Of a DNA stretch of 31,120 nt, positions 11,189 through 20,919 are shown one piece after another. The stretch lies in assembly GCA_018398765.1 (NCBI GenBank), contig JAHBMJ010001561.1:79934-111053 (forward strand), in the 5' to 3' direction. A program made the position numbers and the translations under genes. The notes under the pieces were generated by a model that was not told where the DNA came from, searched no databases, and saw only the letters and a program-made list of their open reading frames with translations. Each line of letters opens with the position of its first letter. Position 1 is the first letter of the stretch. This stretch comes from Chromera velia (Eukaryota > Sar > Chromeraceae).

Positions 11189-11757
11189 GCGGGGCGAACC
11201 CACTCTTACATATTCATTCATCATTCCCATTCATGATCATTCACGCACATGTACCCTCTTGTCTTTTCTGTTTTCTTTTGCCATCTTGCTTTGATTTGAG
11301 GTATTTTCCTGACTACATTTGATCTCCGTTTGAGTTGCTTCCCTCGAACGTCTCGAGCGTTGATGCAGGCAAACACATGGACGTGGAATGATCTGCCCCC
11401 CAACAGACCAAACGTGTTGCCTTTACTCCGTTCTTAAGTAGCTTCTCTCCCTTTGATCTCCTATTATCAGTTTTGCTTCTTTCATCTCTGCAAAATGCTT
11501 TCTCCTTTATCTTCTTTTTTTTACCCACACCCCTTTTCTCCATGCATTCCTTCCCTTTTCACCAAATCGATCAGTCATTAAGCTTTCCCCCTCTTCCTTG
11601 ACTTTGATCCCTTTTGCAATCGCTTTGTAGCCAACCCGTTGTCCGTACTTCAGTCCTTCTCTCCTCGCGCTCCTGCCTTGAATCTCAGGCATTTTCGAAT
11701 CCACTTGCACATATGGCTATTCATCATCATCTTCTTCTTCCTTTTCTTTTTCTTCTC
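11189..11757 (-). other. 3' untranslated internal region of the copia element
   Basis: Lies between the RNase H stop (TAA at 11758-11760) and the polypurine tract. Strongly purine-rich on the coding strand, with short frames but no recognisable domain. Confidence 0.55.
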
Positions 11758-12564
11758 TTACAGACCTGTGGGTGTGTATACTATCTGTGTCTGTCTGTCT
11801 TTCTTGAGAAGTGATGTAATCAGATCCATATCCATTGGCTTTGTGAAACTATCTGCGTAGTTCTGATGGCCGTACACATGCTGTACTATGATCTTCCCTT
11901 CTTCTATTCCGTCCATTGCAGCTATTGCTGGAACTACACACACTTTCCCCCCCATTTCTCTTATTTGTTCAATCAAGTCCTTTTCCTGGGGCTTTGGGTT
12001 TCTGGATTTGAGCATCTTGCACACTCCATCTGAATCCGTTCGAATTGTGCAATGCGAGTCCTTCGAGATCTCCCGAATGAATCTCATTGTCACCAATGCG
12101 TAGTCAAGCACATCCTCCAGTGCACAGAGTTCTGCCCGATTGATGCTCCTCGCACATCTCTTCTGTTTTCGACTCTTTCAAGCGATTGGTCTTCCATTCA
12201 TGGTAAGTACCCAGCCTGTCTATGGGTATGGATTCAATTCGCTTCCCCCTGCTGCATCGCAATACAGAACCACTTCCATTCTCTCATGCAACTTGAGAGG
12301 GTCCAGCATGATCCCTCGATCTGAAGTCGCCTATCCATATTTGATGGCTCTGTTCAGAAGTCTCCATACTCTGACGGTTGGCTTTTGGTTAAATTGACTC
12401 AGCCATGCGGATACAAACTCGAGATCCGGTCTGGTGCTGTGCGCTGCATAGGACAACTTCCCCAATAACTGTCTGTACCGTCTGTGTCCCTCTGCATCTA
12501 GCACGTCCAACCTATCATCTTCTCTCATCACCCCTGTTGGAAGAGGCTGAGATCCCTGCTTACT
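11758..12564 (-). pseudogene. Retrotransposon RNase H domain (degraded)
   Basis: One continuous minus-strand frame shows the Ty1/copia RNase H layout: YCDAAGG (catalytic Asp), TGWVLTMNG, KSRKQ, NRAELCALED (catalytic Glu), RTDSDGV (catalytic Asp) and the C-terminal QHVYGHQNYADSFTKPMD that is typical of copia. In-frame stops are TAG at 12331-12333, TAG at 12220-12222 and TGA at 12178-12180. The TGA sits where the family has Trp before KSRKQ, so it is almost certainly a mutated Trp codon. The frame is shared with the downstream half of RT and ends at TAA 11758. The enzyme would remove the RNA template during reverse transcription; as it stands the copy cannot be translated through. Confidence 0.88.
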
Positions 12565-14299
12565 CTATTCTCCTTGAATACTCTCAACGTACGCTTTCTG
12601 AGAGCACCAGATTCTTCCGTCTGAAAGGACCTCATAATCACTTCCAACATACCGACCCAACACCTCCGGCTCCTTGCAATGGACCTCTTCTGCAATTTCT
12701 TTCACCATCTCCTGTGTGTCCTCTTCTAACGAAACGACAATCAAATCATCAACGTACTGACTTAGCAACCCAACAACCTTTCCTCCCTTCTTTTTCCAAA
12801 ACACCCCGCTCAACGGACTGAGCTCCCAACCTACCGTATGTTCAATAAATAGAGTTTGAAAAAATTTCAAAAAAATTTCACATGTTCAGAAAGGATGCTC
12901 TAAAACAGCCATGCAAAGAAACATACAGCCGGGGGTTAGAATTTGTACTTTTGCTCTTTAGAGCGCTTCAGAATCTTTAGATAATCAGAAAAAAAAAAAT
13001 ATACAAAATCAGACTTCCAAACAAAAAACCTAAGTTTTTCACAAAGCATTAAAAAAGATTGCTTATGACTTCGCTGTATCAATACATATATTTTTCAAGG
13101 ATTAGTTGTATATCAGTGGGAGTTTATACAGAAAAAGTTTCAGTTTCTAACTCTTCATCGTTGCAAAGTTAGATCTTTTAAAATTTTGTGGTGAATTATT
13201 GAACATACGGTAGTTTCCTCAAAACCTCCCACAAATGGTCTTCAAATGCTCTTCCTGCATCCTTCAAACCATACAGGGCCTTCTTGAATCTCCAGAGCAA
13301 ACCTGTTTTTCTGTTGGGATGACTGGGAGGCGGTCTGATGTAGACTGGGACTCGGGACTTCAGCTTCGCCTGAAGATAGACGTTCTGACAGTCTACGGAG
13401 GCGATTAAGTTCTTTCCGTAGTTTGGGGATGCTAATACTGCAAGCAAAACCAAACGAACAGAATTAGGTGGGCAACTACACGTGGCAGTCTCCACACCCT
13501 GTCTCAGATCCTGGTCTCTTCTTGCTACTGCTCTTGCCTTAAACTCTCTTTCTCCTCCTGTTTTTATCTTCAAAATATCTACCACTAGCATGTCTAGGAC
13601 GGTTGCTCCTGCGGGGATGTTCTCCTTCCTGACCATGTCATAGGTGTCGTATTTCATCAGCTTGGCTAGTTCTACTCTCCTCGCTTCGTCGCACTTCTTT
13701 CTCATCTCTGGTATCAAGCTCCTGTACTTCATTTTCTGATGCGTAGTCTCTGTCAGTAGGACTCTTCCCACCTCTTGGTCTAAATAGAAGAAGGAAGACG
13801 TACTGATAAGGGAATCAAGAAACGAAGTGACGCCGGAACCTGATATTCTGTCTTCAGGCTCTGTAAACAAAGCAAACTCCTTCTCTTCGATGTACTCTCT
13901 GAGAAAAGTACTGATCGTGCTCTCAACTAACCTCCCATTCTTCTCAACCTCCGCGTCTTCAATCACGATGTTTTCTCTCTCCACCTCAAACAGATCTGGC
14001 TTCATTGCCCCGTACTTCTTCGTATTATTTGTAAATATTACCACTCTCTCTCCTTTTCTCCTTACTGTAGGATGATAAAGCCGATCTCTCAACGTTCCTT
14101 TCCCATACGACCCGTAATGCTGCACAGTCACTCGCCCTCTCTTCTCTTCCTTCACTTCCCTCAAAAACAACTGCTTCGTCTTTTCATCCTTCCATATGAT
14201 ACATTTCTTTCCGTCTGATCTCTTTTTTTTCTCCTTTTCTTTCTCTGCTGCCGAAGGTTCATTCTCCAACACCCCTCCAGGTTTTCTCAGCTCCTGCTA
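12565..14299 (-). pseudogene. Retrotransposon reverse transcriptase (RVT_2), split by a MITE
   Basis: The upstream part (14272 to about 13213) has FKARAVARRDQ, SVDCQNVYLQAKL (first catalytic Asp) and FKKALYGLKDAGRAFEDH, all matching copia RT. The downstream part (12831 to 12565) has GLLSQYVDDLIVVS with the catalytic YVDD. Between them a 377-bp element (12834-13210) is inserted at a TA dinucleotide. The halves are in different frames, and the element plus its duplicated TA (379 bp) accounts for exactly that shift. TAG at 14297-14299 and TAG at 12565-12567 also interrupt the frame. The N-terminal ~180 residues are charged linker without a recognised domain. Confidence 0.92.
12834..13210. mobile_element. 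MITE with TA target duplication (Tc1/mariner-like), inside RT
   Basis: A 377-bp AT-rich element with perfect 15-bp terminal inverted repeats CCGTATGTTCAATAA, flanked by TA at 12832-12833 and 13211-13212. TA duplication is characteristic of Tc1/mariner-type transposition. No coding capacity. Its insertion point falls after the second and third bases of a Leu codon of RT, and removal in thought restores the RT frame, so it arrived after the retrotransposon. Confidence 0.88.
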
Positions 14300-15230
14300 C
14301 AATTCTTCAGGCATCCGATTCGGTTGAATGCCATTGGCCATCACAAAGAGATCCACTTCATAGGACTTATACCCCCCCTCTCTCTCTCTGATGGGTCTGA
14401 TTCGAAACAAAGTCGGAGAAATGACCTTCATAACCTCACTTGGCTTCCATTCTTCCTCCACCTTCCCGTAGTGACGGAGAAGGTGTCGGAAGAGAACCAT
14501 CTCTGACTCCTCAAACCTCCTTCCCTTGAACTCCTCATGACTCCTTCTCTTCTCTTTAACGCTAGCTGGGACTGGGCAAACCCCCGTGATCCTTTCATAC
14601 GCAAACAAATACGGTTCTCTGGCTGCTGGCATACGGTTGACAAGAGCCACTGCCATGGGAAGTACATCTTGCCAATTTTCTTCTGGGATGTCTCTCTCAA
14701 GACAGAGAAGTGTGATCTGTACGTGTGTTCAGAATGTAATGGCGGTTCTCAAGGATCCCTATCAATTGCGGGTGACCCACCGGTGTCCACTCATGACTGA
14801 TGCCCCTTATTCTGCACTGCAGATCAAACACCCCCTTGAAGTGACTTCCGTTATCTGTCCTAAAGCACGACTTTAGACCAACTGGGTAGCTAAAAGGCGT
14901 AATCCAGTGATTCCGTACTGCCTTCCATACCGTTGCTGTGTTTTCTCCCTCTACTGGCACCGCCATCAACCACCGAGTGCATTCATCGATGATGGTAACT
15001 ATTGGGGTCCTTTTAATGAAGTGAAGGTCAACTGTAATCCTTTTGAGTGGTCTCCCTCTCCTCAATCTTGCTGTCCATCCTCTCCACCTGTGTGGAGCTC
15101 CTTTTACCTAAGCACATTCCTTGCAACCCTCTATTGTCTTTCTACATACCTCCCTCAACTGACTTCCCTTGATGTACTTTGAAAGCGATCGGCTGAGAGC
15201 TGCGCCTCCTAGATGCCCCATCTCCCTGTG
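14300..15230 (-). pseudogene. Retrotransposon integrase (HHCC zinc finger, rve core, C-terminal part), degraded
   Basis: The N-terminal zinc finger reads HREMGH ... GCKEC (about 15230-15111), the GAG-pre-integrase HHCC pattern. A TAG at 15108-15110 follows and the same frame continues into the DDE core: RITVDLHF (first Asp), IIDECTRW, FRTDNGSHF (second Asp), then HEWTPVGHPQ and the third acidic residue in GILENRH. Around 14725-14745 the frame shifts by one base. The next frame carries DIPEENWQDVLPMAVALVN, typical of what follows the integrase catalytic Glu, and a basic C-terminal part ending at TAG 14297. Integrase would insert the cDNA into the genome; this copy is inactive. Confidence 0.88.
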
Positions 15231-16298
15231 TACTCTCTGGACAAGCTCCTCCAACTCCTTTCCTTCTACCCGCATCTTTTCTCTTTTACGTGAGCACCCG
15301 GGCCCTCCTATCTCAGATACAGGTGCGTTGTCCCTGCTGTCTGTCCCGGATCTCATTCCCCCTCCCTCTCCTGGATTATATCCGTGGTCCCTGCAGACCC
15401 TACCGTTCTCCACCCTGGACCCGGCAGCCAAAGCCTTTGCTTTCTTTTCCTTCTTTTTCCTCCTTTTTTCTTCCTTTTCTTTCCATCTTTCTCGTTTCTT
15501 TCCTTCCATTTGTTCATTCTCTGACTGCTTTTCTACCTTTCCTATCTCCTTTGAATCTGACTGAAGGCTGTCTTTCTGAACTTGCTGAAGTAATTCCCTA
15601 GGCTCCATTAAACTCTCTCCTCCTCTTTTGTCCTCAATCCTGTCTGCAGGTGTTAAAGAGGGATCATCGGCAAAAGACGGGTCACAATGGTTAACTTGGC
15701 GGCTACTGCTGCTGCTACTGTGACTACAGGGCCTAGATGGAGGCTCCTGCGACGCTCGTTCCTTCTCTGCCAGACGCGGCGATCTCCTAACACCCCCTTC
15801 ATCTAGACTGTAGCCACTCGTCGAGATATCAAGAGTGGAAGGATGTTTCGCGCGCCTCTTTTTCCATTCTTTTATCCTGGTAGCATGATCCTTCAACTCT
15901 GTTTCGAAGGGCCGCCCTTTCAGCCTCCCAGTCTTTTTATCTAAAAACCGACCAGAGACTGTCTTTCGAAAAGTCACTCTCTTAGTCCTCCTTCTTTGAG
16001 AGCCCACAAACGCCTCATCCATCATAATTCCTTCTCTTAGACTCTCTACAGACTGACATCCCTGTGTTTCCTTCTAAATGCAACCTGCCCAAAGTTTTTT
16101 CTCACACGTACCGGTCTCCCGACGCCGCTCCTTCAATTCTCCAAAAATCACTTCACGTGGAACGATGACCTCTTCCCCTGTTACTGTGTCAGTCAAACTT
16201 TGGATATCTAGGCTGCTCCCCCCAAGCTTGCCAGAGACGGCAAGGGACGCTCTCCCCGGTCTGACCGGAAGAGTCAAGAGTCCACTGCCCTTCTCCTG
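15231..16298 (-). pseudogene. Charged linker between protease and integrase of the copia polyprotein
   Basis: Same minus-strand frame as the protease and integrase, interrupted by TAG at 16299-16301 and TAG at 16074-16076. About 350 residues are strongly Lys/Glu/Ser-rich (e.g. KEEKRRKKKEKKAKAL) without a recognised domain. Ordinary copia elements have little between protease and the integrase zinc finger, so this segment largely explains the polyprotein's size. Confidence 0.7.
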
Positions 16299-16301
16299 CT
16301 A

Positions 16302-17329
16302 TTTGATGGTATATTTGTGCCCATCTGGAAGGCACAGTCTCATCTGTAGGGTCTTGTAATCCATTTTTACCCCCCATGCCTTCAGAAATTTCATCCCAAC
16401 CAGGGCAGGAACGATGGCGTCCATATCTAGAACCACCATTCGTGAAGACAACAAGATACGATCGGTGAGGTGAAGACCTCCCCCCCAAACCCCAACAATT
16501 CGAACCGTTCCGTTTGCTGTCCCGATTCTCGGCCCTCTGTCTTTGTTATGCTTCCACAACCACCTGCCTAGCGTAAACAAAGGGAACAATGCCATGGCGA
16601 GTCTCAACCAACCTATCGACGTCGTGATCACTCCAGTGCTTCCCAAATCTTTGACCACTCCAACCAGCTCGGACTCACCCAGAAGAACCGTCCCTTTCTC
16701 CTCTGCTGTCTGCAGGGCTGTTTGTATGCTCTCACTGGTGACTCCCCAGAAAGCGTAGTCCTCCGCCGAGAAGTTTTCCCCCCTCTTCTCCCCTGTCGGT
16801 GTCTTTTGGATCTCATCTTCCTCTTTATTCTTCCTTCGCTGTCTCTTTCCCCTTCTTGTCATCTTTTTCCTTTCCTCTTTCTCTGCGTTGCTTGGTGAAG
16901 CCTTCTTGTCATTTTTTTCTCTTTCCACCACCTTCTTTTGCATATCTGTATGTGTGTTTCTCCTCAGAGAGAGTCTCTCTAATATGTTTCTACTTCTCTC
17001 ATCTGTTTCTTCTGTCTGACTCTCTCTACCTTCGTGTCTTTCACTCACTTCCTCACTGTCCTCCTCGGTCTCTGTGAAAAGAACGGCAAAACTGCTTAGG
17101 GAAGAAAAACAGGGCCGAACCTTTTTCTCTTCTGACAGTCTACTCACCTTTCTCTTTGAGATAGGGATGCGAAAATCCTTCCGATATTTCTTAAACTTTT
17201 CATGCTTTTCTGTATTACCCTTCTGATCAAATTTAAACAGCCACATGACTTTCTCTGCGGATGGTTCTTCCATTTCTGTGTCAGTGCTGATCTGCGTGCA
17301 ACTGCTTGTGTCCATTAAAGTATAAAGAG
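16302..17329 (-). pseudogene. Protease-like region of the copia polyprotein
   Basis: The C-terminal ~115 residues (about 16649-16302) resemble a retropepsin: IGTANGTVRIVGV, then MVVLDMDAIVPALVGMKFL, then WGVKMDYKTLQMRL. The GMxFL...DY ending is the pattern at the end of retroviral and Ty3-type aspartic proteases. At the expected active site I read DLGSTGVIT rather than a clean DTG/DSG, so activity is doubtful or the site was mutated. The upstream ~200 residues are Lys/Glu/Arg-rich linker. A hydrophobic segment (WLRLAMALFPLFTLGRW) lies between the DLG and the rest. Assignment as protease is by position and motif and needs a profile search. Confidence 0.55.
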
Positions 17330-19200
17330 CTACGCACGTGACCAGAGCAGACAAAATTGGAAGAAAGGAGCACGCGAAGAAAAAGAGGTTGAAAACCATA
17401 AGAGGAAAGACAGAGAGGCTGGCTTGCTTACCGTTGTTCTCGGTCCAGAAGTTCTTACTCTGCTGTTCGGATTGGCGACTCCCCTGTTGGCGATTCCCTG
17501 CGTTTCCTCCTCCACGGTTGGAAGAGGGAGAGGAGTGCTGGCCGGCATTACCACCGAAGCCCCTGTCCCCTCCTCCTCCGTACCTGCTGCCGCCCCATTC
17601 ATACCCTCCTCTACCACCTCTGTATCCTCCACGCCCTCTTCCTCCCCGTCCCCTGTTCCAACTCTGCTGCTGCTGCATCTGTTAATGCTGGAGATACTGA
17701 GGCTGTTGCCTCTGCTGCTGCTGTTGCATGCGTTTCCACTCTTCTTGGGAAACCATGATATACCCTTCCTTGTTCCCCTTTCTCCCCTGATCCGGGAATG
17801 TGGATGTGAAGTACTTTGCAAATATTGTGCGAAAAGCCTGCCAGGACAGTGTTCTGTCGGCGATGTCTCTGTCCAACTCGACTGCAAGCATCTCTGACCT
17901 GCAGTTGTCCTTTGGAGTCATGTAAATCTCGGTGATGATGGGCGGGCTGGCGGTGATATCATAGTAGACAACTTTGCCCCTCTCCCTTGATGGGCAGGAC
18001 GCGTTGGTCTCAAAGGTGCTTAGGCCGCACCCGTAGATTTTGACCCGCAGATTTTACGTTTGGGTCATGGATTTTACCGATTGACCCGTGGATTTAGCCG
18101 ATTTTGGGCGTAGATTTTACAAAAAAAATGGTAAAATCTACGGTTCAAAAATTTTTTTTGACCGTGAGTTGACCCGTAGATTTTGCGTGACCCGTAGATT
18201 TTACAATGCAAAATCCACGACCTAAAATCTACGTATGGAATCCGATTTTCATTTTAGCAAAATCTACGTTTAGATTTTTTTGGTCCCAAAATATTCATGT
18301 CGACCCGTGGATTTTGCATCTTTTCAAAGTGACCCGTAGATTTTCCATTGCGACCAGTAGATTTCTTTGTCAAAATCTACGCATACAAATTAGAAAAAAA
18401 AAAAAATCTACGGTGCAAAATCTACAGGTCGTGTAAAATCTACGACCCAAACGCAAAATCTGCAGGTCGAAATCTGCGGGTGTGGCCTGGGTGCCGTCAG
18501 GCTTTCTTTCAGGCAAAGGCACCTGACCCAATTCGATCATCAACTTCTCCGCGTCCCGGATCCAGTTGGCAAAAGGCATATCACGAGGCCTCATGCGGTT
18601 GATGTAGGTGTACATGGCACTCTTCTTGGATCTGAAGATCTTCCACGGGTCCTTCGTGCCATGACTCTCTAAGTAGGCAAGGAGACAGAAGGGGTCCTGC
18701 TTAAATTTCTTGCTGCTTTTGATTCCATCAAAGGCCGCGTCCATGGTGGAGAGTATATTCTGGGCGATGGTGGTCAAGATGTAGTTGTAAATCAACTTCT
18801 GGAAGAGTCGGCAGCCGCTACTGCTCTTGTTCAGAAGGTTAGTGTCCAGACCCAGGATGTCCACCGCCATCTTCAGGAACAGCATCAGCGACTTCAAGGT
18901 CAGTGGATCCTTTCCGTCCACCTTTCTGCCTTGAAGTGTCTCATTATAGACGTGCTCAAGGGTTTTCTTCTTATCCTCATAAAGGGACTTGAAGATGGAG
19001 CTCTTTACCATCTGGTCAGGGTGCTCAAAGGAGAGGTTCGCGACCTGTTGGTCAGTTGGGTCGTTGATCTGGGACTCGGGGTCGATAGCCTGCAGTTCTA
19101 CCTTCTTGGTAAGATGGATTTTGAGGCCGGGGAACATTGCCGCGACCTGATCCGCGAAGTCTGCATTGACGTCTACCTGCTAAGGAGAGAAGAGAACCAT
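17330..19200 (-). pseudogene. Retrotransposon gag, interrupted by a MITE and stops
   Basis: A frame opens at ATG 19200-19198, meets TAG at 19182-19180, and continues to the MITE at 18489. The following part (18014 to 17685) resumes in a different frame, as expected for a 475-bp insertion. TAA at 17682-17684 then precedes a Gln- and Arg/Gly-rich stretch (QQQQ, RGRGG, YRGG repeats). The helical N-terminal part resembles a copia Gag capsid in composition and position only. The RGG-rich tail is a plausible RNA-binding replacement for a zinc knuckle, which I do not see. At the 3' end a 102-nt segment (17330-17431) has intron-like borders and encodes a hydrophobic run. Confidence 0.7.
18020..18489. 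mobile_element. MITE with 45-bp inverted repeats made of an AGATTTT motif, inside gag
   Basis: About 470 bp. Left terminal repeat 18022-18066 begins AGGCCGCACCCGTAGATTTT; the reverse complement of 18444-18488 begins AGGCCACACCCGCAGATTTC. The 45-bp repeats differ at five positions, all transitions. GGTGC lies outside both ends (18015-18019 and 18490-18494), a probable 5-bp target duplication with two bases and one base of slack. The interior has about 20 copies of a motif near GACCCGTAGATTTTRC, mostly direct on the left and inverted on the right. No coding capacity. The superfamily is not clear from this duplication length. Confidence 0.82.
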
Positions 19201-19336
19201 TGTTGAGTTTAGATAGTCTGAGAAATCGGAGGACGGAAACGTTCAAGCTTGCACATATACCACACATCTCAACGCAGATATAGTTCGTTTTCAAAGAAGA
19301 AGACAACGAATGGAACAAAGACCCCACTTCCTACTA

Positions 19337-19350
19337 CTTCCTTCTCACCA
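19337..19350 (-). other. Primer binding site of the copia element
   Basis: Two bases inside the 5' LTR the minus strand reads TGGTGAGAAGGAAG. TGG at this position pairs with the CCA end of a primer tRNA. I cannot name the tRNA. Confidence 0.6.
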
Positions 19351-19352
19351 TC

Positions 19353-19818
19353 TGATGAATCCCTAGCTCACTTAAGCTCAGAGATCCACGCTTGTACATA
19401 TACTCGTAAGTCTGGTCTTCCGGGAATGGTCTCGAGTTCATAGATCTCTCTAGTCCGGACCTCGATACACACTCTCTATCTGTATTTCTAATTCTCGGTC
19501 GATCGGTCGATTGATCGCTCACGTGCACGTCTGCTGTGTCTATATCTGTCATATTTCATGTAATACATTTGTCTGTATGTCCCATACATGACATGCTCTT
19601 TGCTTTTCTGTCCACTTGCATTCAATCTCTTTCAGTGCTGCATTTTCTGTATGCATGTTCACGTGTATATTGTAATTTCCCGCATGCAACGCTTCATGCA
19701 TATGTTACTAACATGTACAATTCGCTCGGCGGCGCTCGACGGCGTGCGCGGATCGATTTAGACTGGTATGATGCTGCGCGCGCCGCGCCTCTTCTCTCTG
19801 ACCCTTGATACCTCATCA
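19353..19818 (-). repeat. 5' LTR of the copia element (466 bp)
   Basis: Same ends and length as the copy at 10701-11166. It should contain the element's promoter. The differences between the copies are almost all transitions. Confidence 0.95.
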
Positions 19819-19823
19819 GAAAT
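19819..19823. repeat. Target site duplication GAAAT, right copy
   Basis: Matches 10696-10700 exactly, directly outside the LTR end. Confidence 0.85.
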
Positions 19824-20919
19824 TACGCCATCGCTATCGGCCTATATATTTCTAGGCATCTAACGTTTGGTGGCAACGTATATGAGGCAGTTTTATTCCT
19901 ACTAGAGTTCCTACAACAGCGTTAGATACAACAAAATTTACTAAATTACTCTGGATTATAGTAGTCTTTTTAAACTCTGCTACCTGAGGTGTGACAAGCT
20001 TTTGCATATAAGTGATGTAGAGTGACGCTAGGAGTGATGCTGATCGACTCGTGAGCCGAGTCGTGGACTAGGTCATGGAAGGTTGTACGTAGTTGTACGT
20101 TTGCTAGCCATGTTATGCCACTTCATAACGACACTGGCTGCGTGACTGGCAGCCCCGTGCTTTATAGCCCTTCCTGAGCTTCCTCTTATAAAAGCCCTAG
20201 CAAAAGCTAGCCTCTATTATATGCTCTAAATACACTCTTTCTTTTATTAAATTCAATCATTTACAATCAATTAATTATCAGACGGTGAACTCGAGGCGTA
20301 GGGGGCCCATAGGCAAAGTTAGTCTTAGTTAGAGAATCGATTTAAACTGTGTGTGTAAATTAAATATGTAGGGTGAAAAGCTGTTCAGAAAGATGTGCGG
20401 AGCAAAGTTTATACAGAAAGTTTTGAACATACCTTTAAAGTTCTTGCAGGTGTCCTTCTCCCTAGCTATTTGCAGCGTATACCAGAGTGTATAAAGCAAG
20501 TCACTACGGCCTATCTAATAGCAGGCTGTCTGAGTCGGTGACTCGGTGGCGGAGTCTGCCGCTTCAATGCCAGTGAGTCAACAGCTGTGTTCATTCCCCC
20601 GCCCGCCCCCAGATTTCAAAGTCTAGTTCAAAGTCCGGATCTCTGATACAAAATTTCAAATCATCTTAATTAGCCTCATAAAACTTCGATTCGACATACA
20701 GTTTTAAGAAAAGACCTGCACAAGCATTCAGAGAGTAAAGGCGCCCCCCTCAATTCTGTTTCTTCCAAGCAGAAAGAAAGTCCTTCTCTCGACCCCCTCC
20801 AGCCCTCTCCTCTCACATTCCTGCCCGCTCGGATTCCCGCGACAGGCTCTCGATCCTCATGTACTCACGCGATCGGCAGCCAAGGGAACAAACAAACACA
20901 CAAACAAACAACAAGTCAG
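19824..20919. other. Intergenic stretch between retrotransposon and CIAO1 3' end
   Basis: AT-rich to about 20420, mixed afterwards. No gene, RNA or bounded repeat recognised. The part nearest 20920 should be the 3' UTR of the CIAO1 gene. Confidence 0.5.

Larger units (their letters stand above)
10701..19818 (-). mobile_element. Full-length Ty1/copia-order LTR retrotransposon, inactive
   Basis: The element spans 9118 bp and is read on the minus strand. It has two 466-bp LTRs with TG...CA ends (TGATGA...TCATCA), a GAAAT target duplication, a primer-binding-like site next to the 5' LTR and a purine tract next to the 3' LTR. The order is gag, protease-like region, HHCC zinc finger and integrase, reverse transcriptase (YVDD), RNase H. 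Integrase before RT defines Ty1/copia. The coding part is about 2200 codons once the two nested MITEs are discounted, long for copia; the excess lies in charged linkers around the protease. It is broken by ten in-frame stops and an integrase frameshift. LTR divergence of about 5% indicates an old insertion. Confidence 0.95.

Noticed and set aside
11758-19200. TAG reassigned to Gln in this genome
   Set aside because: Attractive because eight TAGs sit at likely Gln positions, but a host gene here ends in TAG, TAA and TGA stops also occur, and the LTRs independently show transition-biased decay.
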